From: Pseudomonas sp. GD04019
GTDB taxonomy: Bacteria; Pseudomonadota; Gammaproteobacteria; Pseudomonadales; Pseudomonadaceae
DNA length: 64,000 nucleotides
Assembly: GCF_029837695.1 (NCBI RefSeq)
Contig: NZ_JAOEEA010000012.1
Coordinates: forward strand, 116,233-180,232
Direction: 5' to 3'
Each line of letters opens with the position of its first letter. The first letter of the stretch is position 1. The position numbers were made by a program, and so were the translations under genes. Under the pieces are notes generated by a model. The model saw nothing but the letters and a program-made list of their open reading frames with translations. It did no database searches and had not been told where the DNA came from. Shown piece after piece: positions 45,041-55,389 of this stretch.

Positions 45041-48000
45041 CTAGTGGAAGTCGCGGCTGCGCACGTCCAGGCCGTCGAGCAGGGGTGTGAGGTCGTGCAG
45101 GCGGCCGGCGATCACGTGGCGTACGCCGCTGGCCTGTTCCAGGTGACCGTCTACCTGCATCAGCCGGGCGCCAACCAACACACGGCGCTGGCGCTCGGCC
45201 AGTTCGAGGCGGACCACCACGTTGAGCATGCCGTGCTCGTCTTCCAGGGTGACGAAGGTGATGCCGCTGGCGGTCTGTGGCCGTTGTCGGCCGATGACCA
45301 GGCCGGCGACCTTGACCAGGCGGCCGTTGCTGAGCCCATCCAGCTCCCGCGAGCTGCGGCAGCGCCGTGCGCGCAGGTCGTCGCGCAGCAGGGTCAGCGG
45401 GTGCGGGCCCAGAGTGGTGCCGATGATGGCGTAGTCGGTCTGCACGTCCTCGCCCTGGTTCGGCTGCGGTAGCTGCACCGGCGACTCGTCGGCGGCCGGC
45501 AGCTCGGCGAACAGCGGCGCCTGGCGCTCCACCCCGGCGATCGCCCAGCGCGCCTGGTGGCGATGACCGACCAGGCCCTGCAGGGCGCCGGCATCGGCCA
45601 GCAGGGCGCGGCAGCGGTCGTCCAGGTCGACGCGCAGGCAGAGATCGGCGATATCGCTGAAGGGCTGCATCTGGCGGACCCTCTCCAGGCGCCGCGCGTG
45701 CTCCTCGCGCAGGCCACGGATCAGGCGCAATCCCAGGCGCAGGGCGGGCTGGCCATCCGCGCCGGGCTCCAGGCTGCAATCCCAGTCGCTGTGGCGCACG
45801 TCCAGCGGGCGGATTTCGACCTGGTGCCGGCGAGCGTCCTGCAGCAGCTGGTCCGGGCTGTAGAAACCCATCGGCCAGCTGTTGATCAGGGCGCAGACGA
45901 AGGCTGCCGGCTCGTGGCATTTGAGCCAGCTGCTGGCATAGGTGAGCAGGGCGAAGCTGGCCGAGTGGGACTCGGGGAAGCCGTAGTTACCGAAGCCCTT
46001 GATCTGCTCGAAGATGCGCGCGGCAAATTCGGCGCTGTAACCACGCGCCAGCATGCCCTCGGTCAGGCGCTGCTGGTGCGGCTCCAGGCCGCCGCGACGT
46101 TTCCAGGCGGCCATGCAGCGGCGCAGGTCGTCGGCCTCGCCGTGGGTATAGCCGGCGGCGACCACCGCCAGCTCCATCACCTGCTCCTGGAACAGCGGCA
46201 CGCCCAGGGTGCGCTCGAAGACATTCTTCAGTTCCTCGCTGGGGTAGGTGACTTCTTCTTCACCGTTGCGACGACGCAGATAGGGATGGACCATATCGCC
46301 CTGGATCGGTCCCGGGCGGACGATGGCCACCTCGATCACCAGGTCGTAGAACTCCTTGGGTTTGAGCCGCGGCAGCATGGCCATCTGCGCCCGCGACTCG
46401 ATTTGGAACACGCCGATGGTGTCGGCACGGCTAATCATCTCGTAGGTGGCCTGGTCTTTCTCGGGGAGCGTCGCCAGGGTCCAGCGCTTGCCGCGGTAGT
46501 GGGCGATCAGGTCGAAGCAGCGGCGCAGGGCGGTAAGCATGCCCAGGGCCAGTACGTCGACCTTGAGCAGGCCGACCTCGTCCAGGTCGTCCTTGTCCCA
46601 CTGGATCACCGTGCGCTCGGCCATGGCGGCGTTCTCCACCGGCACCAGTTCGGTCAGCGGTCGCTCGGAGATGACGAAGCCGCCGGGGTGTTGCGACAGG
46701 TGGCGGGGAAAACCGATCAGCGCGTCGGTCAGCGCCAGCACCCGGCGCAGCGCCGGGCTTTCCGGGTCGAAGCCAGCCTCGCGCAGGCGCTCGGGCGGCG
46801 GCAGGCGGTCGGTCCAGCGGCCACAGCAGTCGGCCAGGGCGCCTTGCTGCTGCGCCGGCAGGCCGAGGGCCTTGGCCACGTCACGGATGGCGCCGGCTCC
46901 GTGGTAGGTATTGACCACGGCGGTAAGGGCGGCGCGGTCGCGGCCATAGCGGCGGAACACGTATTGGATGACTTCCTCGCGCCGTTCGTGCTCGAAATCC
47001 ACGTCGATATCCGGCGGCTCGTTGCGCTCGCGTGACAGGAAGCGTTCGAACAGCAGTCGGCGGCCTTCCTGTAAGGGATCGAGTTCGGTAATGCCGAGCA
47101 CGAAGCACACCGCCGAGTTGGCCGCCGAGCCTCGGCCCTGGCAGAGGATGTGCTGGCTGCGAGCGAAGGCGACGATGTCGTGCACGGTGAGGAAGTAGCT
47201 CTCGTACTCCAGCTCGGCGATCAGCTGCAGCTCCTTCTCCAGCTGATCCCGAACCTTCTGTGTCATGCCATTCGGCCAGCGATTGCGCGCGCCTTGCTCG
47301 ACCAGATGACGCAGCCAGGTGGTAGCCGTCTGGCCCGCTGGGACGACCTCATGAGGATATTCGTACTTGAGCTGGTCGAGATCGAAATGGCAGCGCTCGG
47401 CGATGCGCAGGCTCTCCGTCAGCAGTTCAGGAGGATACAGCTCACGCAGCTCGCCCAGGCGCCGCAGGTGGCGTTCACCGTTGGCGAACAGGTACTGGCC
47501 GGCCTCGGCCACGGTCAGATGATGGCGGATGGCGGTCATGCAGTCCTGCAGGGCGCGGCGGCCACGGGCGTGCATATGCACATCGCCGCAGGCCACGGCG
47601 GGAATGCCGGTGTGCTCGGCCAGTGCCAGTAGCTCGGCCAGGCGCCCGGCATCGTCCGGGCCGCGGTGCAGCTCCACGCCCAGCCACAGGCGTTGGGGGA
47701 ACAGCGTCTGTAGCCAGTGGCCGTCTTGCGCGTTGTGCCGGTCGGGCAGCCACAGCGCCAGCAGGCCTTCGAGCGGCGCCGACAGGTCCTCGCGCAGTAG
47801 GCGATAGCTGCCTTTGTCGGCGCGCCGACGGGCGCGGGTGATCAACTGGCATAGGCGCTGGTAACCCGCCAGGTTCTCCACCAGCAGAACCAGCTTGGGG
47901 CCGTGGTCGATGCGCAGCTCGCAGCCGACGATCAGGGGCACGCCGCTTTCCTTGGCCGCCTGCCAGGCGCGCACGATACCGGCCAGGCTGCATTCGTCGG

Positions 48001-48118
48001 TGATCGCCAGGGCGCGGTAGCCCAGGCGCCGGGCGCGCTCGAACAGTTCCAGGGCGCTGGAGGCGCCGCGCTGGAAGCTGAAGTTGGACAGGCAGTGCAG
48101 CTCGGCATAACCGTTCAT
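45041..48118 (-). CDS. dnaE2: DnaE2 (ImuC), error-prone DNA polymerase III alpha-type subunit
   Basis: 1025 residues: an N-terminal PHP domain (YAELHCLSNFSFQRGASSALE), the polymerase palm with the catalytic Asp motif PDIDVDFEHERREEV, fingers and thumb, and a short C-terminal OB region (DYAIIGTTLGPHPLTLL). DnaE2 is the mutagenic translesion polymerase of the ImuABC mutasome, working with ImuB. ATG 48118 is chosen because it overlaps the imuB stop by 4 bp (48115-48118); longer upstream frame is imuB shadow. Expression should be SOS-controlled from the LexA box before imuA. Confidence 0.94.
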   Translation of the reverse strand: MNGYAELHCLSNFSFQRGASSALELFERARRLGYRALAITDECSLAGIVRAWQAAKESGVPLIVGCELRIDHGPKLVLLVENLAGYQRLCQLITRARRRADKGSYRLLREDLSAPLEGLLALWLPDRHNAQDGHWLQTLFPQRLWLGVELHRGPDDAGRLAELLALAEHTGIPAVACGDVHMHARGRRALQDCMTAIRHHLTVAEAGQYLFANGERHLRRLGELRELYPPELLTESLRIAERCHFDLDQLKYEYPHEVVPAGQTATTWLRHLVEQGARNRWPNGMTQKVRDQLEKELQLIAELEYESYFLTVHDIVAFARSQHILCQGRGSAANSAVCFVLGITELDPLQEGRRLLFERFLSRERNEPPDIDVDFEHERREEVIQYVFRRYGRDRAALTAVVNTYHGAGAIRDVAKALGLPAQQQGALADCCGRWTDRLPPPERLREAGFDPESPALRRVLALTDALIGFPRHLSQHPGGFVISERPLTELVPVENAAMAERTVIQWDKDDLDEVGLLKVDVLALGMLTALRRCFDLIAHYRGKRWTLATLPEKDQATYEMISRADTIGVFQIESRAQMAMLPRLKPKEFYDLVIEVAIVRPGPIQGDMVHPYLRRRNGEEEVTYPSEELKNVFERTLGVPLFQEQVMELAVVAAGYTHGEADDLRRCMAAWKRRGGLEPHQQRLTEGMLARGYSAEFAARIFEQIKGFGNYGFPESHSASFALLTYASSWLKCHEPAAFVCALINSWPMGFYSPDQLLQDARRHQVEIRPLDVRHSDWDCSLEPGADGQPALRLGLRLIRGLREEHARRLERVRQMQPFSDIADLCLRVDLDDRCRALLADAGALQGLVGHRHQARWAIAGVERQAPLFAELPAADESPVQLPQPNQGEDVQTDYAIIGTTLGPHPLTLLRDDLRARRCRSSRELDGLSNGRLVKVAGLVIGRQRPQTASGITFVTLEDEHGMLNVVVRLELAERQRRVLVGARLMQVDGHLEQASGVRHVIAGRLHDLTPLLDGLDVRSRDFH

Positions 48119-49521
48119 GCGAACCACCCGTGCAGCTGGAACGGCTCGTCCGTGCCGACGCTGCGGAACACCCAGGCGCGCTGGCCGTTGCGGGTTTCCA
48201 CCAGGTAGTAGTCGCGGCGCAGGTCGCCACCGTCCCACCAGCCGGACTCGATGCGCTCCGGGCCGGCGAGGATGCGCGCCAGCGGTTCGCGCAGCGGCTG
48301 TGGCTCGTGCAGCAGCCAGCCCGGACGCGGCCGATCGGCGAGAGCCATGGCCTTGCCGGAGAAAGGGCGCCAGGCGTGTTCGGGGCGTGGGTCGGCATGG
48401 GCACTGAGGCCGTGCAGGGCGTCATCGCCGAGGCGGGCGCGCAGGCGCTCGCGCAGCTGCTCCCAGCTCTGGTTCTGCTGGGGGCGTGGATCGAACAGCT
48501 CGCGGCATTCGGGCACGAAGGCCGGCAGATCGCGGGCCGTCAGCGTCAGGGCCAGCACCGGCGCAGGCAGTTGCAGCTGCTCCAGGCGCACGCGGGTCAG
48601 CTCGAAGAGCAGGCCGGCATCGCGTTCGGCGGCGAGCAGGCCGACCTTGAGTTCGGTGGCCACGCCGCTGCGGTGCTCCAGGGTCAGGCTGAAACGCTGC
48701 ACGCCACCGTCGCGGCTGGCCAGGTAGGCAGCCAGGTCACCCAGGGCGCGGCGCAGCGGAAACAGCAGGGCCTGGTGCGAGGCAACCTCGAAGTTCAGCT
48801 CGATGCGCGTGCTGAACTCGTCCGGCGGCAGGTAGAAGTCCAGCCCCAGCGGGCGGTGGCCGAGCAACTGGTCCAGGTGCCCCAGCAGCTGGGATGGAAA
48901 GCGCCTGGCCAGGCCTTCGCGCGGCAACTCCAGCACCTGGCGCAGCTGGCGCAGGCCCATGCGTGTCAGGGCGCTGGCCATCTCGCCGGGCAGGCCGGCG
49001 CGGGTGACCGGCAGCTGAGCGATGGCCCGGGGCAGCTCTCGCTCGTCGACGGCCAGCTCGGCGTGAACATTGGCCAGGGCGCGGGCAGCGGCCGGATTGG
49101 GGGCCAGGACGATGCGGTGGCGATAGCCCAGGGCATCCAGCTCCGTGCGTAGCCGTTGCTCCAGGCGGGGCCAGGGGCCGAGCAGGGCCAGGCTGGAATG
49201 CACTTCCAGCAGCAGGGCACGTGGGTAGTGCAGGCTGACCTGCGAGCTGAAGCCATAGGCCCAGGCGGCGAGGAACTGCTGGCAGCGCTCCACGGCGGCC
49301 AGGTCGTAGTCGGCAGTGGCGAAGTCGCGACTGAGCAGCTGGGCGGCGTTCAGCGCCATGCCGGGGCGCAGGCCGAGTTCGCGCGCCGCCGGGTTGAGCG
49401 CCTGCAGTACGCGGCGATTGGCCGGCCCGCTGAGCAGTGCCAGCGGCGCCTGCGGGTCATCGCGCTGGCGCAGTGCGTGGTCCAGCGCCAGTTGCGGCAG
49501 GAGAATGCAGGCCCAGCGCAT
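48115..49521 (-). CDS. imuB: ImuB, inactive Y-family polymerase hub of the mutasome
   Basis: 468 residues with a Y-family polymerase fold (MRWACILLPQLALDHALR start) and a C-terminal beta-clamp-binding region. ImuB links DnaE2 to the sliding clamp and is itself inactive because key catalytic carboxylates are missing. Consistent with that, the N-terminal segment shows no DxD/E palm motif typical of DinB. The start at 49521 is 8 bp from imuA. The stop overlaps dnaE2. It is the middle gene of the imuA-imuB-dnaE2 operon. Confidence 0.9.
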   Translation of the reverse strand: MRWACILLPQLALDHALRQRDDPQAPLALLSGPANRRVLQALNPAARELGLRPGMALNAAQLLSRDFATADYDLAAVERCQQFLAAWAYGFSSQVSLHYPRALLLEVHSSLALLGPWPRLEQRLRTELDALGYRHRIVLAPNPAAARALANVHAELAVDERELPRAIAQLPVTRAGLPGEMASALTRMGLRQLRQVLELPREGLARRFPSQLLGHLDQLLGHRPLGLDFYLPPDEFSTRIELNFEVASHQALLFPLRRALGDLAAYLASRDGGVQRFSLTLEHRSGVATELKVGLLAAERDAGLLFELTRVRLEQLQLPAPVLALTLTARDLPAFVPECRELFDPRPQQNQSWEQLRERLRARLGDDALHGLSAHADPRPEHAWRPFSGKAMALADRPRPGWLLHEPQPLREPLARILAGPERIESGWWDGGDLRRDYYLVETRNGQRAWVFRSVGTDEPFQLHGWFA

Positions 49522-49528
49522 CTCGGCC

Positions 49529-50134
49529 TCAGAGCGCGATGGCGCGTGCCGGCGCCAGGCCGCCGCGGCACTTGAGCACGCGCACTTGCGCCGGCCCCTC
49601 CAGCAGCAGGCGCAGTGCGGCGGGCGAGGGATTGTGCGCGGCACTGGCCGGACGATAGGCGAAGCCCAGGGTCTGCCCGGTTTCGGCGGCTACCTGCAGG
49701 CGGCGCAGGGCTCGGTCGCTGGCCTGGCTCGGCCAGCACAAGACCGCACCGCAGCTGCCGGAGCGCAGGCATTGCTCGGCGGCCCAGAGGGCGTCTCCCT
49801 CGTTGGTGCGCACGATCTCCAGGCAGTGGAGATCGATACCGGCCACCTGCCAGGCCGGCGCGTAGGGCAAGTAGGGCGGGGCGATCAATACCAGGCGCTC
49901 GCCGGCCTGGCTCAGGCGCGCCAGGGTCGGCCACAGCAGATGCAGCTCGCCCAGGCCCGGCCGGGGCAGAAGGATTTCGCTGAGCGCCGCCTCTGGCCAG
50001 CCGCCGCTGGGCAGGGCGGCGTCCAGGCGGCTATGGCCACTGGGTTGCAGGCTGCTGGGTTGGCCTTGGGGTTGCCCCCTCCAGACACGGCGCTCGTCGA
50101 GCAGGCGATCCAGGGCGATGACCGATGCATTCAT
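49529..50134 (-). CDS. imuA: ImuA, RecA-like mutasome accessory protein
   Basis: 201 residues with the RecA/SulA-like fold of ImuA (DAALPSGGWPEAALSEILLPRPGLGELHLLWPTL). A canonical Walker A motif is not visible, as often in this family. ImuA interacts with ImuB and RecA in SOS mutagenesis. I start at the ATG 50134; a GTG three codons upstream (50143) is possible. It is the first gene behind the LexA box at 50189-50208, divergent from dnaX. Confidence 0.88.
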   Translation of the reverse strand: MNASVIALDRLLDERRVWRGQPQGQPSSLQPSGHSRLDAALPSGGWPEAALSEILLPRPGLGELHLLWPTLARLSQAGERLVLIAPPYLPYAPAWQVAGIDLHCLEIVRTNEGDALWAAEQCLRSGSCGAVLCWPSQASDRALRRLQVAAETGQTLGFAYRPASAAHNPSPAALRLLLEGPAQVRVLKCRGGLAPARAIAL

Positions 50135-50188
50135 GCGGAGCACCGGGAAGAAAGAGTGGGGAGGGCGGGCATGGCAGTGTCGCTAAAA

Positions 50189-50208
50189 TACTGTATATAA
50201 AAACAGTA
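50189..50208. promoter_or_regulatory. LexA (SOS) box controlling imuA-imuB-dnaE2
   Basis: TACTGTATATAAAAACAGTA matches the LexA consensus (TACTGTATATATATACAGTA) in both half sites and in the A/T-rich centre. It lies 55 bp upstream of the imuA ATG, the position known for SOS-regulated imu operons, and about 120 bp from the divergent dnaX start. Confidence 0.92.
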
Positions 50209-50329
50209 TTTGATCAGGCGCATGTCGACAAGCCCGCTCCGATGAGGGGTGCTGTCCGCGGCGGATGCAATTTGCCCGGTGCTCCGCTAGGATTAGCCAC
50301 TTCCGCTATCCCAGCCGCGACGGTTTTTC

Positions 50330-52483
<2,154 letters not shown>

Positions 52484-52506
52484 GTTAGATAGCTGAGGAC
52501 AGCATC

Positions 52507-52833
52507 ATGATGAAAGGCGGCATGGCAGGCCTGATGAAACAGGCGCAGCAGATGCAGGAAAAAATGCAGAAGATGCAGGAAGAGCTGGCCAACGCCGAAG
52601 TCACCGGCCAGTCCGGCGCCGGCCTGGTGAGCGTGGTGATGACCGGTCGCCACGACGTCAAGCGCATCACTCTGGACGACAGCCTGATGCAGGAAGACAA
52701 GGAAGTGCTGGAAGACCTGATCGCCGCGGCGGTTAACGATGCCGTGCGCAAGGTCGAGCAGAACAGCCAGGAGAAGATGTCCGGCATGACCGCCGGCATG
52801 CAGCTGCCGCCCGGTTTCAAAATGCCTTTCTAA
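52507..52833 (+). CDS. ybaB: YbaB/EbfC nucleoid-associated protein
   Basis: 108 residues with an N-terminal Met/Gln/Lys-rich helix (KQAQQMQEKMQKMQEEL), the core GLVSVVMTGRHDVKRITLDDSLM, and a Gly/Met-rich tail ending QLPPGFKMPF. It is a small dimeric DNA-binding protein, usually encoded between dnaX and recR, as here. The ATG at 52507 has GAGGA upstream. Confidence 0.95.
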   Translation: MMKGGMAGLMKQAQQMQEKMQKMQEELANAEVTGQSGAGLVSVVMTGRHDVKRITLDDSLMQEDKEVLEDLIAAAVNDAVRKVEQNSQEKMSGMTAGMQLPPGFKMPF

Positions 52834-52843
52834 GCCTGTACCC

Positions 52844-52897
52844 GTAGGAGCGAGCTCTGCTCGCGAAGCGCTTGGTTCGAGCAGAGCTCGCTCCTAC
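52844..52897. repeat. REP-type inverted repeat (element 1, ybaB-recR gap)
   Basis: A perfect 20-bp arm (52844-52863, starting GTAGGAGCGAGCTC) is repeated in inverse at 52878-52897 around a 14-base loop, followed by ATCGTCTTTT. It is a Pseudomonas REP/BIME unit and may also act as a terminator for dnaX-ybaB. Confidence 0.8.
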
Positions 52898-52941
52898 ATC
52901 GTCTTTTCACTTTGGTGTCTTCCCCATGAGCTTCGGTCCCG

Positions 52942-53001
52942 TAGCCCGGATGCAATCCGGGAGCGCCCGATGCCATGTTTCCCCGGATTGCATCCGGGCT
53001 A
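52942..53001. repeat. REP-type inverted repeat (element 2, just before recR)
   Basis: A perfect 20-bp arm (52942-52961, starting TAGCCCGGATGC) is inverted at 52982-53001 around a 20-base loop. This CCCGGATGCAATCCGGG type is a different REP family from element 1. It lies between two copies of a recR-start-like sequence (see findings). Confidence 0.8.
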
Positions 53002-53019
53002 TAGGTCCGTAGGAGTTCC

Positions 53020-53619
53020 ATGAGCTTCAGCCCGCTGATCCGCCAACTGATCGATTCGCTGCGTCTTCTCCCCGGTGTCGGGCAGAAGACCGCGCAGCGC
53101 ATGGCGTTGCAACTGCTGGAGCGCGACCGCAGTGGCGGCATGCGTCTGTCGCAGGCGCTGGCGGCGGCGATGGAGGGGGTAGGGCACTGCAAGCGCTGCC
53201 GTACCCTGAGCGAGGACGAGCTGTGCCCGCAGTGCAGCGACCCGCGCCGCGACGATGCGCTGCTGTGCGTGGTGGAGGGGCCGCTGGACGTGTTCGCGGT
53301 GGAGCAGACTGGTTACCGCGGGCGCTACTTCGTGCTCAAGGGGCATCTCTCGCCGCTCGACGGCCTGGGCCCGGAGGCCATCGGCATTCCCGAGCTGCTG
53401 GCGCATATCGGCGCCAGCCAGTATGGCGAAGTCATCCTCGCCACCAACCCGACGGTGGAAGGCGAGGCCACCGCTCACTACATCGCGCAGATGCTAGGCG
53501 ACAAGGGCATCGTTCTGTCGCGCATCGCCCACGGCGTGCCGCTGGGGGGCGAACTGGAGCTGGTGGATGGCGGTACCCTGGCCCATGCCCTGGCCGGACG
53601 CCGACCGATCTCCGGCTGA
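53020..53619 (+). CDS. recR: RecR recombination mediator
   Basis: 199 residues: an N-terminal helix-hairpin-helix (LRLLPGVGQKTAQRMALQLL), a zinc finger (CKRCRTLSEDELCPQCSD), a Toprim domain (LLCVVEGPLDVFAVEQTG) and the C-terminal helix. With RecF/RecO it loads RecA onto gapped DNA. The AGGAG before the ATG sits directly after REP element 2. A second recR-like start (52926) upstream lies outside the element and opens a dead-end frame. Confidence 0.94.
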   Translation: MSFSPLIRQLIDSLRLLPGVGQKTAQRMALQLLERDRSGGMRLSQALAAAMEGVGHCKRCRTLSEDELCPQCSDPRRDDALLCVVEGPLDVFAVEQTGYRGRYFVLKGHLSPLDGLGPEAIGIPELLAHIGASQYGEVILATNPTVEGEATAHYIAQMLGDKGIVLSRIAHGVPLGGELELVDGGTLAHALAGRRPISG

Positions 53620-53767
53620 TCCGCCGCTCGCCAGGCTGTTCAGCCCGATCTCATCCGTAAGGCATCCATTTGCCGCTTCTGTCCGCATGCAGTGCCGCCG
53701 AGCGCCTATCGCGAACGATTCGGCAAGCACGGCAAAAAAGCACCGACGCCGCTGGCGGAAGACACTT

Positions 53768-53784
53768 GAGAAGCATTACCATTC
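53768..53784. promoter_or_regulatory. Weak Fur-box candidate before the ECF sigma gene
   Basis: GAGAAGCATTACCATTC, read on the opposite strand as GAATGGTAATGCTTCTC, partly matches the GATAAT hexamer array of Fur sites. It lies about 35 bp before the sigma factor start, as expected for iron-regulated surface-signalling genes. The match is imperfect. Confidence 0.35.
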
Positions 53785-53818
53785 GCGCCATCTCAATGCC
53801 CGGTGGCAGACGTTTTCC

Positions 53819-54322
53819 ATGGCGGCCTCTCAGCAGCAAGCCCTCCAACAGCTCTATGTCGACCATCACGGCTGGTTGCACGGCTGGCTGCGCCAGCGCA
53901 TGGGCTGCGCGCAGAACGCCGCGGACCTGGCCCAGGACACCTTCCTGCGCCTGCTGAGCAAGGAGCGCGACCTCACGCCGCTGCGCGATCCGCGCGCCTA
54001 CCTGTCGACCATCGCCCACTCGCTGCTGGTCAACCACTGGCGACGCTTGGCCATCGAGCGCGCCTACCTGGAATCCCTGGCCCTGCAGCCGGAGCAATAC
54101 GCGCCGTCGCCGGAGCAGCGCGAGCTGATCATGGCTACCCTGCTGCAGATCGACGCCATGCTGCGCCGCCTGCCGGGCAAGGTGCGCGACGCCTTCCTCA
54201 TGGCCCAGCTGGATGGCCTGACCTACGCGCAGATCGCCGTGAAGCTCGGCGTTTCCGAGCGCATGGTGAAGAAGTACATGGCCCAGGCCATGTTGCACTG
54301 TCTGACCTTGGAGCAGGACTGA
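53819..54322 (+). CDS. FecI-type ECF sigma factor for iron uptake
   Basis: 167 residues with sigma region 2 (DLAQDTFLRLLS ... DPRAYLSTIAHSLLVNHWRR) and region 4 (LPGKVRDAFLMAQLDGLTYAQIAVKLGVSERMVKKYM). Such sigmas are held by a FecR-type protein until the TonB receptor signals. The start at 53819 follows a possible Fur site. The gene ends 3 bp before the FecR gene. In P. aeruginosa, FoxI-FoxR-FoxA-FoxB has the same gene order, so a ferrioxamine-like role is possible, but the receptor alone cannot prove it. Confidence 0.88.
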   Translation: MAASQQQALQQLYVDHHGWLHGWLRQRMGCAQNAADLAQDTFLRLLSKERDLTPLRDPRAYLSTIAHSLLVNHWRRLAIERAYLESLALQPEQYAPSPEQRELIMATLLQIDAMLRRLPGKVRDAFLMAQLDGLTYAQIAVKLGVSERMVKKYMAQAMLHCLTLEQD

Positions 54323-54325
54323 GCC

Positions 54326-55279
54326 ATGGCCGGCAGCGCTTCCCCGATCGACTTCGTCGTGCTGCAGCAGGCCGCCGACTGGTTCGCCCTGCTGCGCGAT
54401 GAGCGCGCCAGCGAGCTGGACCGCCAGGCCTGGCAACGCTGGCTGGACGCCCAGCCGCAGCATCGCCAGGCCTGGCAGCGGGTGGAAACCATCAGCGGCC
54501 AGTTCGAGCGGCTGCCGCAACGCCAGGCGGCGCGTTCGGCGCTACAGGCGCGTGGCATGGACCGGCGTCAGGCGCTCAAGGTGCTGTCGATCATCGGTGG
54601 CGGCGGCCTGCTGGCACTGACCGGCCGCACGCTGCCCTGGCAGCAGTGGCAGGCCAACCAGCGCACGGCGGTGGGCGAGGTGCGTGGCAGTCAGCTGGCC
54701 GATGGCAGCCGGCTGTGGCTGAACACCGACAGCGCGCTGGACGTGGACTTCACCGCCGATCTGCGGCGCCTGGTGTTGTATCGCGGCGAGGTGCTGATCG
54801 AGGCGGCCGACGATGCCCGTCCGCTGTGGCTGGAAACCGCTCATGCGCGTTTGCGTGTACAGGGCGGGCGTTTCGCCGTGCGCCAGCAGGACGACGGCTA
54901 CCTGGTCTCGACCCAGGTCGGCGCGTTGGAGATTCTCGGTGCGCGCCGGCAGAGTCTGGTGGCGGGTCAGCAGGCCTATTTCGATGCCCGCTGGGTAGAT
55001 CGCCCGGCGCCGCTGCGCCAGGGCCAGCAGGCTTGGACCCACGGCATTCTGCAGGCCGACGACATGCCGCTGGGCCAGTTCATCGCCGAGCTGTCGCGCT
55101 ACCAGCACGGCCACCTGGGCTGTGATCCCCAAGTGGCCGATCTGCGCCTGGTCGGCGCCTTCCCCCTGGCCGAGCCGGAGCGCATCTATGCCGCCCTGGA
55201 AGCCAGCCTGCCGGTGCGCGTGGTGCGTCGGCTGCCCTGGTGGATCAGCATCGAGCCACGCAACGCCGCTGCGGTTTGA
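54326..55279 (+). CDS. FecR-type anti-sigma factor and transmembrane signal sensor
   Basis: 317 residues: a cytoplasmic N-terminal DUF4880-like segment (ADWFALLRDERASELDRQAWQ), one membrane helix (about 90-108), and a periplasmic FecR domain (GEVRGSQLADGSRLWLNTDSAL; FAVRQQDDGYLVSTQVG) ending in the receptor-contacting C-terminal part. It relays the receptor's signal to the sigma factor encoded just upstream. The TonB receptor follows 110 bp downstream. Confidence 0.9.
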   Translation: MAGSASPIDFVVLQQAADWFALLRDERASELDRQAWQRWLDAQPQHRQAWQRVETISGQFERLPQRQAARSALQARGMDRRQALKVLSIIGGGGLLALTGRTLPWQQWQANQRTAVGEVRGSQLADGSRLWLNTDSALDVDFTADLRRLVLYRGEVLIEAADDARPLWLETAHARLRVQGGRFAVRQQDDGYLVSTQVGALEILGARRQSLVAGQQAYFDARWVDRPAPLRQGQQAWTHGILQADDMPLGQFIAELSRYQHGHLGCDPQVADLRLVGAFPLAEPERIYAALEASLPVRVVRRLPWWISIEPRNAAAV

Positions 55280-55389
55280 GTGCAGGCGAAAATATTTTTC
55301 ATTTGTGGTTCCCCTTTTTTCATCTCGCCTGGCTCTAGGGGCAAAGGGCGATTTCGCCCGGCCATTTTCACCAGACCCAGGGGATTTCC

